DNA of 64,000 bases from Stutzerimonas stutzeri (GTDB lineage: Bacteria > Pseudomonadota > Gammaproteobacteria > Pseudomonadales > Pseudomonadaceae): contig NZ_CP139348.1 of NCBI RefSeq assembly GCF_038561965.1, forward strand, positions 4,464,001-4,528,000, in the 5' to 3' direction. The notes below the pieces were generated by a model. It was not told the DNA's origin and searched no databases. It worked only from the letters and a program-made list of their open reading frames with translations. Positions 57,380-64,000 of this stretch are shown here, one piece after another; position 1 is the first letter of the stretch, and every line of letters starts with the position of its first letter. Both the position numbers and the translations under genes were made by a program.

Positions 57380-58483
57380 ATGAAACGCCGCCATCTGTTC
57401 GGTGCTGCCGCTGCCTTGCTTGCGACCCTCGGCCTTGCCGGCTGCAATGACGACAAGAAAGTCGAAACCGCAAGCCAACAAGCCGCCAGCGAACCCGCCA
57501 AGACCTACACCTGGAAGATGGTCACGGCCTGGCCGAAGAACTATCCCGGCCTCGGCACCGCCGCCGAACGCCTGGCTGATCGCGTCAAGGTGATGAGCGA
57601 CGGCCGCCTGACCATCAAGGTCTATGCCGCTGGCGAGCTGGTCCCGGCGCTGGAAGTGTTCGACGCCGTGTCCCGCGGCACCGCCGAACTCGGTCACGGC
57701 GCTGCCTATTACTGGAAAGGCAAGGTGCCCACCGCGCAGTTCTTCACCTCGGTTCCGTTCGGCCTGTCCGCCATCGAAATGAATGCCTGGCTGAGCAGAG
57801 GCGACGGCCAGAAGTTCTGGGAAGAGGCCTATGCACCTTTCGGCGTGAAACCCATGGTGGTCGGCAATACCGGCATGCAGATGGGCGGCTGGTACAACAA
57901 AGAAATCAATGCGCTGGGCGACCTGCGCGGGTTGAAGATCCGCATGCCGGGTCTGGGCGGCGAAGTGCTAGCGCGTCTCGGTGCCACCACCGTCAACCTG
58001 CCTGGCGGTGAGGTGTTCACCGCGCTGCAGACCGGCGCCATCGACGCCACCGATTGGGTCAGCCCGTACAACGACCTGGCTTTCGGCCTGCACAAGGCAG
58101 CCAAGTACTACTACTACCCGGGCTGGCAGGAACCGCAGGCGGTGCTGGAGCTGCTGGTCAACCAGAAGGCGATGGATACCCTGCCTGAGGATCTGCAGGC
58201 GATCCTCACCGAGGCGACCCGCGCAGCCAGCCGCGACATGATGGACGACTACGTCTACAACAACGCCCTGGCACTCGACCAGCTCAAGCAGCAGGGCGTG
58301 CAGCTCAAGCGCTTCCCCGACGAAGTGCTCGACGCCATGCAGGAGCAATCGGAACTGGTACTCGGCGAACTGGCCGCACAAAGCGAGTTGAACGGTCGCA
58401 TCTGGGCGTCGATGAAGGCCTTCCAGGAGCAGGTCAAGCCGATGCACGAGATCTCCGAGAAGGAACTGTATAACTGGCGCTGA
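57380..58483 (+). CDS. TRAP transporter solute-binding lipoprotein (DctP/TakP type)
   Basis: This 367-residue protein has a lipobox, LATLGLAGCND (Cys at 22), and a TRAP receptor fold: TAWPKNYPGLGTAAERLADR, then VFDAVSRGTAELGHGAAYYW and VSPYNDLAFGLHKAAKYYYYPGW, resembling TakP-like 2-oxoacid receptors. No dctQ or dctM gene is adjacent. AAGGAAACCGACCC precedes the ATG; a terminator follows at 58500. The ligand, perhaps pyruvate or another 2-oxoacid, is inference. Confidence 0.88.
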   Translation: MKRRHLFGAAAALLATLGLAGCNDDKKVETASQQAASEPAKTYTWKMVTAWPKNYPGLGTAAERLADRVKVMSDGRLTIKVYAAGELVPALEVFDAVSRGTAELGHGAAYYWKGKVPTAQFFTSVPFGLSAIEMNAWLSRGDGQKFWEEAYAPFGVKPMVVGNTGMQMGGWYNKEINALGDLRGLKIRMPGLGGEVLARLGATTVNLPGGEVFTALQTGAIDATDWVSPYNDLAFGLHKAAKYYYYPGWQEPQAVLELLVNQKAMDTLPEDLQAILTEATRAASRDMMDDYVYNNALALDQLKQQGVQLKRFPDEVLDAMQEQSELVLGELAAQSELNGRIWASMKAFQEQVKPMHEISEKELYNWR

Positions 58484-58499
58484 GCCAGCCTCCAGCAAG

Positions 58500-58523
58500 A
58501 CGGAGCCGCCAAGGCTCCGTTTT
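58500..58523 (+). terminator. Intrinsic terminator after TRAP receptor gene
   Basis: ACGGAGCC-GCCAA-GGCTCCGTTTT: 8-bp stem followed by four T. Confidence 0.85.
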
Positions 58524-58669
58524 CGCATCCGCCTAGCGCACCTATGACCGCCACCCCGCCGCGACCAACGGTCGCAAGCAAAAGCCAGTAACATACTGCC
58601 CCTGGCCAACGCCTGCCCGGCTCGGCAGGATGGCGCGCGTACTCCACTTCTTTATAGCGGGAACACTCA

Positions 58670-59512
58670 ATGCAACGTGTGCTTAGCATTTTCATGGCGC
58701 TGTGTATCAGCCTGACCTTCGCGCTCGACGCCCACGCCAAGCGCTTCGGCGGCGGCAAGAGCTTCGGCTCGGCACCGAGCCACCAAACCCGCCAGGCGCC
58801 CCAGCAGACCCAGGCTGCGCCGAATCAGGCAGGTCGTCAGACGCCCGCCGCCGCCAGCGGTGCTTCCCGCTGGCTCGGCCCATTGGCCGGTCTGGCCGCC
58901 GGTGGCCTGCTCGCTTCCATGTTCATGGGCGACGGCTTCGAAGGCATCCAGTTCATGGATATCCTGATCTTCGGCGGGATCGCGTTCCTGCTGTTCCGCT
59001 TCCTCGCCGCCCGTCGTCGCCAGCAGCAGCCGGCCATGGCCGGCCACGCGCCGATGCAGCGTGAAATGCCGCAGCAGCCGGCCACTTCGATCTTCGGTGG
59101 CAGCGCCGCCCCGGTAGCTGCCGCTCCGGTGATCAATGCCCCGTCCTGGTTCAACGAGCAGAGCTTCGTCGCTGCCGCCCGCGAGCATTTCCTCTCGCTG
59201 CAGCAGCACTGGGATGCCAACGAGATGGACAAGATTGCCGAGTTCGTCACCCCGCAACTGCTGGGCTTCCTCAAGCAGGAGCGCGCCGAAATCGGTGATG
59301 CCTACCAGGCAACCTACATCGACGATCTGCAGATCCAGCTCGATGGCGTCGACGACGATGCCGAGAAAACCACCGCGACCCTGACCTTCAACGGTGTATC
59401 GAAGACTTCGCGCTTCGACCAGGGCGAGCCGTTCAGCGAAAGCTGGCGCATGGAGCGTGCCCAGGGCGAGAACCAGCCATGGGTCGTTGCCGGTATCCGC
59501 CAGAACAGCTGA
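58670..59512 (+). CDS. Tim44-domain membrane protein
   Basis: This 280-residue protein has a signal peptide (about 1-24), a low-complexity Gln/Pro/Ala segment (about 38-62), a glycine-rich hydrophobic stretch and a membrane helix near 100-116 (DILIFGGIAFLLFRFLAARRR). A C-terminal Tim44-like domain (about 160-280, FVAAAREHFLSLQQHWD) follows. Bacterial members are of unknown function and have been linked to envelope stress. Two hairpins follow. Confidence 0.88.
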   Translation: MQRVLSIFMALCISLTFALDAHAKRFGGGKSFGSAPSHQTRQAPQQTQAAPNQAGRQTPAAASGASRWLGPLAGLAAGGLLASMFMGDGFEGIQFMDILIFGGIAFLLFRFLAARRRQQQPAMAGHAPMQREMPQQPATSIFGGSAAPVAAAPVINAPSWFNEQSFVAAAREHFLSLQQHWDANEMDKIAEFVTPQLLGFLKQERAEIGDAYQATYIDDLQIQLDGVDDDAEKTTATLTFNGVSKTSRFDQGEPFSESWRMERAQGENQPWVVAGIRQNS

Positions 59513-59556
59513 TCAATGCAGTGAAGAAATCTGGTCTGCCGCAGGGCAGACCACAG

Positions 59557-59584
59557 ACAAACCCCGCCACTTGGCGGGGTTTGT
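59557..59584 (+). terminator. Strong terminator after Tim44 gene
   Basis: ACAAACCCCGCC-ACTT-GGCGGGGTTTGT is a perfect 12-bp stem. A second hairpin, GGTCTGCC-GCAG-GGCAGACC, precedes it at 59533-59552. It probably ends transcription from both sides. Confidence 0.85.
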
Positions 59585-59670
59585 CGTTTGGCGACGGTGA
59601 TCACGGTCGTAGCACCCAATGCAAGGAGCCGACCGCGGGGGCTCCCACGGTCGGATCAACCAAGCGCCCT

Positions 59671-60621
59671 TCACTCCTTGAGGAAGGCCAGCAGATCGTT
59701 ATTGAAGCGATCCTTGTGAGTGTCGGTCAGGCCGTGTGGCGCGCCGGGATAGACGATCAGCTTCGCGCCCTTGACCAGTGCAGCGGACGCCTTGCCAGAG
59801 CTGTCCAGCGGCACGATCTGATCATCGTCGCCGTGGATTACCAGCGTCGGCACGTCGAACTTCTTCAGGTCGCCGCGAAAGTCCGTGGCCGAGAACGCGG
59901 CGATCGAGTCGTAGGTGTTCTTGTGCCCCGCCTGCAGGCCCTGGGCACGCCAGTTGTCGATCAGCCCCTGGGACACCTTGGCACCCGGACGGTTGTAGCC
60001 GTAGAACGGACCGGAGGCGAGGTCGAGGTACAGCTGCGAGCGATCCTCCAGCGAGGCCTTGCGAATGCCGTCGAAGACTTCCAGCGGCAGGCCGCCCGGG
60101 TTATCCGCCGTTTTCAGCATCATCGGCGGCACGGCGCTGACCAGCACGGCCTTCTTCACCCGTTTGGTGCCGTGGCGACCGATGTAGCGTGCCACCTCAC
60201 CGCCACCGGTGGAGAAGCCCACCAGGGTGACGTCCTTCAGGTCGAGCGCTTCGATCACCGCGGCCAGGTCGTCGGCGTAATGATCCATGTCGTTGCCTTC
60301 CCACGGTTGACTGGAGCGGCCGTGGCCGCGGCGGTCGTGGGCAATTACACGATAGCCCTCGGATGCAAGAAACAGCATCTGCGATTCCCAGCTGTCCGAG
60401 TTCAGCGGCCAGCCGTGGCTGAAGGTAACTACCGGGCCGTCCTTCGGGCCCCAGTCCTTGTAGTAGAGCTGCACGCCGTCAGCGGTAGTGATGGTGCTGG
60501 CAGTGCGAGCACTGGTGATGCTGGACGTCGGTTGCGTGGCCTGCTCGGGCTGTGCGGCGAAAACCGGCTGCATCGCGATGGCCAGCAGCGGGAGGGTGAA
60601 GGTACGGATGATTGCATTCAT
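59671..60621 (-). CDS. Exported alpha/beta hydrolase, chloroperoxidase-like
   Basis: This 316-residue protein has a signal peptide (cleavage near VFAAQ, residue 23). The hydrolase core contains VTFSHGWPLNSDSWESQ, the nucleophile GFSTGGGEV, the acid in HGDDDQIVP and the His in GAPHGLTD, as in cofactor-free haloperoxidases and esterases. A periplasmic location is unusual for this group, whose members are mostly cytoplasmic. It follows ohr by 39 bases on the same strand, so the two may be cotranscribed under the divergent AraC regulator. Confidence 0.88.
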   Translation of the reverse strand: MNAIIRTFTLPLLAIAMQPVFAAQPEQATQPTSSITSARTASTITTADGVQLYYKDWGPKDGPVVTFSHGWPLNSDSWESQMLFLASEGYRVIAHDRRGHGRSSQPWEGNDMDHYADDLAAVIEALDLKDVTLVGFSTGGGEVARYIGRHGTKRVKKAVLVSAVPPMMLKTADNPGGLPLEVFDGIRKASLEDRSQLYLDLASGPFYGYNRPGAKVSQGLIDNWRAQGLQAGHKNTYDSIAAFSATDFRGDLKKFDVPTLVIHGDDDQIVPLDSSGKASAALVKGAKLIVYPGAPHGLTDTHKDRFNNDLLAFLKE

Positions 60622-60660
60622 GGCGTGTGGCTCCTGTTCTTAGTTTGGGGGCGGTCGGGA

Positions 60661-61089
60661 TCAGTCAGCGATGATCAGCGTTACGTCGATATTGCCGCGG
60701 GTGGCGTTGGAGTACGGGCAGACCACGTGGGCTTGCTCGACCAACCCTTGCAACACGTCGCGGGCAATGCCGGGAGCAGCGATGGTCAGCTCGGCCTCGA
60801 TGCCGAAACCGGTAGGGATCTGGCCGATGCCGACCTTGCCGGTGATGCGGGTGTCGGCGGGCAATGCGACCTTCTGCTTGCCGGCGACGAACTTCAGTGC
60901 ACCGAGAAAGCAGGCCGAGTAACCGGCGGCGAACAGCTGCTCAGGATTGGTGCCGGAGCCGCCAGCGCCACCCAGTTCACGCGGGGTGGACAGCTGCACG
61001 TCGAGCGCCTGGTCGGAGGAGCTGGCGCGGCCTTCGCGTCCGCCGGTGGCGGTTGCAGTGGCGGTGTAGAGGATTTTTTCGATGGTCAT
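60661..61089 (-). CDS. ohr: Ohr, organic hydroperoxide resistance protein
   Basis: This 142-residue OsmC/Ohr peroxidase has catalytic Cys60 (GYSACFLGAL) and resolving Cys124 (VVCPYSNATRGN); Arg near residue 18 assists. It reduces organic hydroperoxides with lipoylated partners. Usually an OhrR MarR-type repressor is adjacent; none is seen here, and an AraC regulator lies divergent instead. Confidence 0.93.
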   Translation of the reverse strand: MTIEKILYTATATATGGREGRASSSDQALDVQLSTPRELGGAGGSGTNPEQLFAAGYSACFLGALKFVAGKQKVALPADTRITGKVGIGQIPTGFGIEAELTIAAPGIARDVLQGLVEQAHVVCPYSNATRGNIDVTLIIAD

Positions 61090-61208
61090 GGCTACGGTTC
61101 CTGTTCTGTTGGTAGGCCAGGGCGTTGTTGCCCGGTGAGCGCTATTCTGCTCACCAGAGAAAACTATTGGTGACGTAGAATCCGTAAAACATGATCAGGA
61201 GTACGAAA

Positions 61209-62045
61209 ATGGCCGACAGGCTCGCCGCGCTGATGACGCAATTCCCGATGAGTGCACAGGTGTTCAATACCGGGCCGCTGTGCGGCATCAACACGCTGCA
61301 AAGCGATGGCGTGCACGGGCAGCTGCATCTGGTGCGTAGCGGTGTCGTTGAAGTGCACTACGGCCAGGAAACACTGCAGGTCGAACGCCCCAGCCTGCTG
61401 CTGTTCCCGCGGCCGCTGACGCATCGCTTCTTCGTCGCACCTGGGCAGCAGGCCGATATGGTCTGCGCGAACCTGTCGTTCGAGGGTGGCGCCAGCAACC
61501 CCATCGCGTCGGGCTTGGCCGATGTCGTCTGCATGCCGCTGGACGAAGTATGGGGCGCCGAGCCGGTGCTCACGCTGCTGTTCGAGGAGGCCTTCGAGCA
61601 GCGCTGCGGGCGCGTGGCAATGGTCGAGCGCCTGCTCGAAGTGGTGATGATCCAGGTGTTGCGTCAGTTGATGGAAAGCGACGCGGTCAATGGCGGGCTG
61701 CTGTCCGGCCTGGCACATCCACGCCTGCGCAATGCGCTGGTGGCGATGCACGAGGCGCCGGCGCAGGACTGGACGCTCGAAGAGCTTGCTGGCGTCGCCG
61801 GGATGTCGCGCAGCGTATTCGCCACGGCATTCCGCGAAACGGTCGGCACCACGCCGGGACACTATCTACAGGGCTGGCGCGTCCGGCTGGCACAAAAGGC
61901 CCTGCGCCGTGGACGGCCGCTGAAGATGGTCGCAATCGAAGTGGGTTACGGCAGCGAAGCCGCGTTCTCCAGAGCCTTCAAGGCGAACTCCGGGCTGTCG
62001 CCGCGTGAATGGAAGAACCAACTGTCCATGCCAGCCAATCCCTGA
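61209..62045 (+). CDS. AraC-family regulator with cupin-like sensor domain
   Basis: This protein is 278 residues from the ATG at 61209, seven bases after CAGGAG (the ATG at 61191 would include that site). The N-terminal cupin-6 type domain (about 10-170: VHYGQETLQVERPSLLLFPRPLTH) precedes a double HTH (MSRSVFATAFRETVGTTPGHYL and IEVGYGSEAAFSRAFK). It is divergent from ohr and the exported hydrolase, which are its likely targets. Confidence 0.87.
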   Translation: MADRLAALMTQFPMSAQVFNTGPLCGINTLQSDGVHGQLHLVRSGVVEVHYGQETLQVERPSLLLFPRPLTHRFFVAPGQQADMVCANLSFEGGASNPIASGLADVVCMPLDEVWGAEPVLTLLFEEAFEQRCGRVAMVERLLEVVMIQVLRQLMESDAVNGGLLSGLAHPRLRNALVAMHEAPAQDWTLEELAGVAGMSRSVFATAFRETVGTTPGHYLQGWRVRLAQKALRRGRPLKMVAIEVGYGSEAAFSRAFKANSGLSPREWKNQLSMPANP

Positions 62046-62204
62046 GCGCAGCAGGCGCTTCTCTTTCCGCTCCGTCGAACCGCACAGGGTACCCACAAGC
62101 GAAACGCGGAATTAACCCGTCGCTTTTTGCAGCCTTGACTAAGCTCCTTGGCAGACGCCGGCAAAGCATCGGCGTTCCAGCCTGATAAGAAAGGAGAACC
62201 TCCG

Positions 62205-64000
62205 ATGGATATGAACCGTCGACAGTTCTTCAAGGTCTGCGGTGTAGGCCTTGGGGCGTCGAGCATGGCGGCATTGGGCATGGCCCCACCAACGGCATAT
62301 GCCGAGTCGATCCGGCATTTCAAACTGACCAACACGCGCGAAACCCGCAACACCTGCCCCTACTGCTCCGTCGGTTGCGGGCTGATCCTCTACAGCCAGG
62401 GCAGCGGCGGCAAGAACGTCGCGCAGAACATCATCCACATCGAAGGCGACTCCGATCACCCGGTCAATCGCGGCACCCTTTGCCCGAAAGGCGCGGGCCT
62501 GCTCGACTTCGTCCACAGCCCCAACCGCCTGCCCCATCCGGAAGTCCGCGAAGCTGGCAGCAACGAGTGGAAGCGCATCGAGTGGAGCGACGCCCTCGAC
62601 CGCATCGCCCGGCTGATGAAGGACGACCGCGATGCCAACTTCATCGAGCGCAACGACAAAGGGCAGACGGTCAACCGTTGGCTGAGCACAGGTTTCCTCG
62701 CCGCCTCGGCATCCTCCAACGAGGCCGGCTACATCACCCACAAAGTGGTTCGTTCACTCGGCATATTGGCGTTCGATAACCAAGCACGTGTCTGACACGG
62801 CCCGACGGTGGCAAGTCTTGCCCCGACGTTTGGCCGTGGAGCCATGACCAATCACTGGAGTGATATCCAGAACGCTGACTTGGTCCTGATCATGGGTGGC
62901 AACGCCGCCGAAGCGCATCCGTGCGGCTTCAAGTGGGTCACCGAGGCCAAGGCGCGCAACAAGGCGCGCCTGGTGGTGGTCGATCCGCGCTTCACCCGCT
63001 CGGCCTCCGTGGCCGACATGTATGCGCCTATCCGCACCGGCACCGACATCGCCTTCCTCGGCGGATTGATCAACTACCTGCTGGAAAACGACAAGATCCA
63101 GCATGAGTACGTGGTCAACTACACCGACGTCTCGTTCATCGTCAAAGAGGGCTTTGGCTTCGAGAACGGCCTGTTCAACGGTTACGACGCCGAGAAACGC
63201 GCCTACCCGGACAAGTCCAGCTGGAGTTATGAGCTGGATGAGGACGGCTTCGCCCGCGTCGACAAGAGCCTCACCCACCCGCGCTGCGTCTATAACCTGC
63301 TCAAGCAACACTACAGTCGCTACACGCCGGAGGTGGTCAGCAACATCTGCGGTACACCGCAGGACAAGATGCTCCAGGTCTGGGAGACCATCGCCGAAAC
63401 CTCGGCGCCGGGCAAGGTCATGACCATCATGTATGCCCTAGGCTGGACGCAGCATTCGGTCGGCTCGCAGATGATCCGCACCGGTGCCATGGTGCAACTG
63501 CTGCTCGGCAACATCGGCATGCCCGGCGGCGGCATGAATGCCCTGCGCGGTCATTCCAACATCCAGGGCCTGACCGATCTGGGCCTGCTCTCCAACCTGC
63601 TGCCCGGCTACATGACCCTGCCGCTGGACGCCGAACAGGACTACACGGCCTATATCACCAAGCGCACTGCCAAGCCGCTGCGCCCCGGGCAGTTGTCGTA
63701 CTGGCAGCACTACGAGAAATTCCACGTCAGTCTGATGAAGGCCTGGTACGGCAAGAACGCCACGGCGGAGAACAACTGGGGCTACGACTGGCTGCCGAAG
63801 CTGGATATCCCCGGCTACGACGTGCTCAAGGTCTTCGACATGATGTACCAGGGGCAGGTGAACGGTTATTTCTGCCAGGGCTTCAACCCCATCGCCTCGT
63901 TCCCCAACAAGGCCAAGGTCAGCGCTGCGCTGGCCAAGCTCAAGTACCTGGTGATCATGGACCCGCTGGCCACCGAGACCTCGGAGTTCTGGCGCAATGC
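62205..64000 (+). CDS. fdnG: Formate dehydrogenase-N alpha subunit, selenoprotein (3' end outside)
   Basis: Catalytic molybdenum (MGD) subunit of respiratory formate dehydrogenase, exported by the Tat pathway. The signal is MNRRQFFKVCGVGLGASSMA. The [4Fe-4S] cysteines are in NTCPYCSVGCG and NRGTLCPKG. The codon at 62793-62795 is TGA within DNQARV-U-HGPTVAS, where the family has Sec, here residue 197. The frame then continues with FGRGAMTNHW, MGGNAAEAHP and VDPRFTRSA to the window edge without interruption. AAGGAG precedes the ATG at 62205. Whether this is the FdnG or FdoG isozyme cannot be told. Confidence 0.94.
62803..62828 (+). promoter_or_regulatory. Bacterial SECIS hairpin for UGA read-through
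   Basis: It starts eight bases after the TGA. GGCA (62810-62813) pairs with TGCC (62819-62822) around loop AGTCT. Below it lies a bulged T at 62809 and G-C pairs to 62823-62825. This copies the Escherichia coli fdhF/fdnG SECIS, whose GGUCU-type loop and bulged U bind SelB. Confidence 0.8.

Noticed and set aside
62793..62795. Formate dehydrogenase read as a pseudogene or as two genes because of an internal stop
   Set aside because: The stop is TGA at the known selenocysteine position, followed by a SECIS hairpin and continued homology.

Overview
The window is about 64 kb of a GC-rich gammaproteobacterial chromosome. It most resembles the Pseudomonas stutzeri (Stutzerimonas) group. The reasons are an ectABCD-ask cluster, an ssuEADCBF plus lsfA sulfonate locus next to oscA-sbp-cysTWA, and a pycA-oadA / pycR / hexR / zwf arrangement. 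Assignments rest on reading the sequence and on remembered family features; no database search was run. I see no tRNA, rRNA, CRISPR array, prophage or transposase. Nearly all of it reads as core or niche-adaptation chromosome.

Layout. 1-2.7 kb: a 7TM-DISM sensor kinase (C-terminus off the left edge) with a receiver-AraC response regulator. 2.9-3.8 kb: a LysR gene broken by a single-base frameshift. 4.1-15.3 kb: a sulfur-starvation island. The minus strand carries a small hydrolase, lsfA and ssuEADCBF; the plus strand carries oscA, sbp, cysT, cysW and cysA. Several of these proteins lack Cys and Met. 15.4-22.4 kb: ldhA, a uracil-DNA-glycosylase-like gene, a DUF3299 protein, a GlsB/YeaQ-type membrane protein, purEK and a large cache-PAS histidine kinase. 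22.5-33.5 kb: amino-acid functions (LysR / aspA / Glu-Asp symporter, MocR / PaiB / GNAT, XRE / alanine-type symporter, asparaginase, a periplasmic binding protein).

33.6-44.7 kb: a bicarbonate and central-carbon block: beta-carbonic anhydrase with glutaminase, an SbtB-like PII protein with an SbtA-like bicarbonate permease, two-subunit pyruvate carboxylase with its LysR regulator, then hexR and zwf. Bicarbonate uptake or hydration beside a bicarbonate-fixing anaplerotic enzyme is the most interesting functional grouping here. 45.3-50.1 kb: hydroxyectoine synthesis. 50.3-61 kb: YdcH-like protein, YegQ/TrhP, a GGDEF/EAL protein, UvrD, an orphan TRAP binding lipoprotein, a Tim44-domain protein, a secreted alpha/beta hydrolase, Ohr. 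61.2-64 kb: an AraC regulator and the start of a selenocysteine-containing formate dehydrogenase-N alpha subunit that runs off the right edge.

Regulatory structure that can be read directly includes a HexR-like operator over a TATACT box upstream of zwf, a LysR-type T-N11-A palindrome between the LysR gene and aspA, a 16-bp palindrome between pycA and pycR, an inverted repeat upstream of the XRE gene, a bacterial SECIS hairpin after the in-frame UGA of the formate dehydrogenase, two tandem 83-bp terminal-inverted-repeat elements inside the sulfate-transport operon, and several intrinsic terminators.
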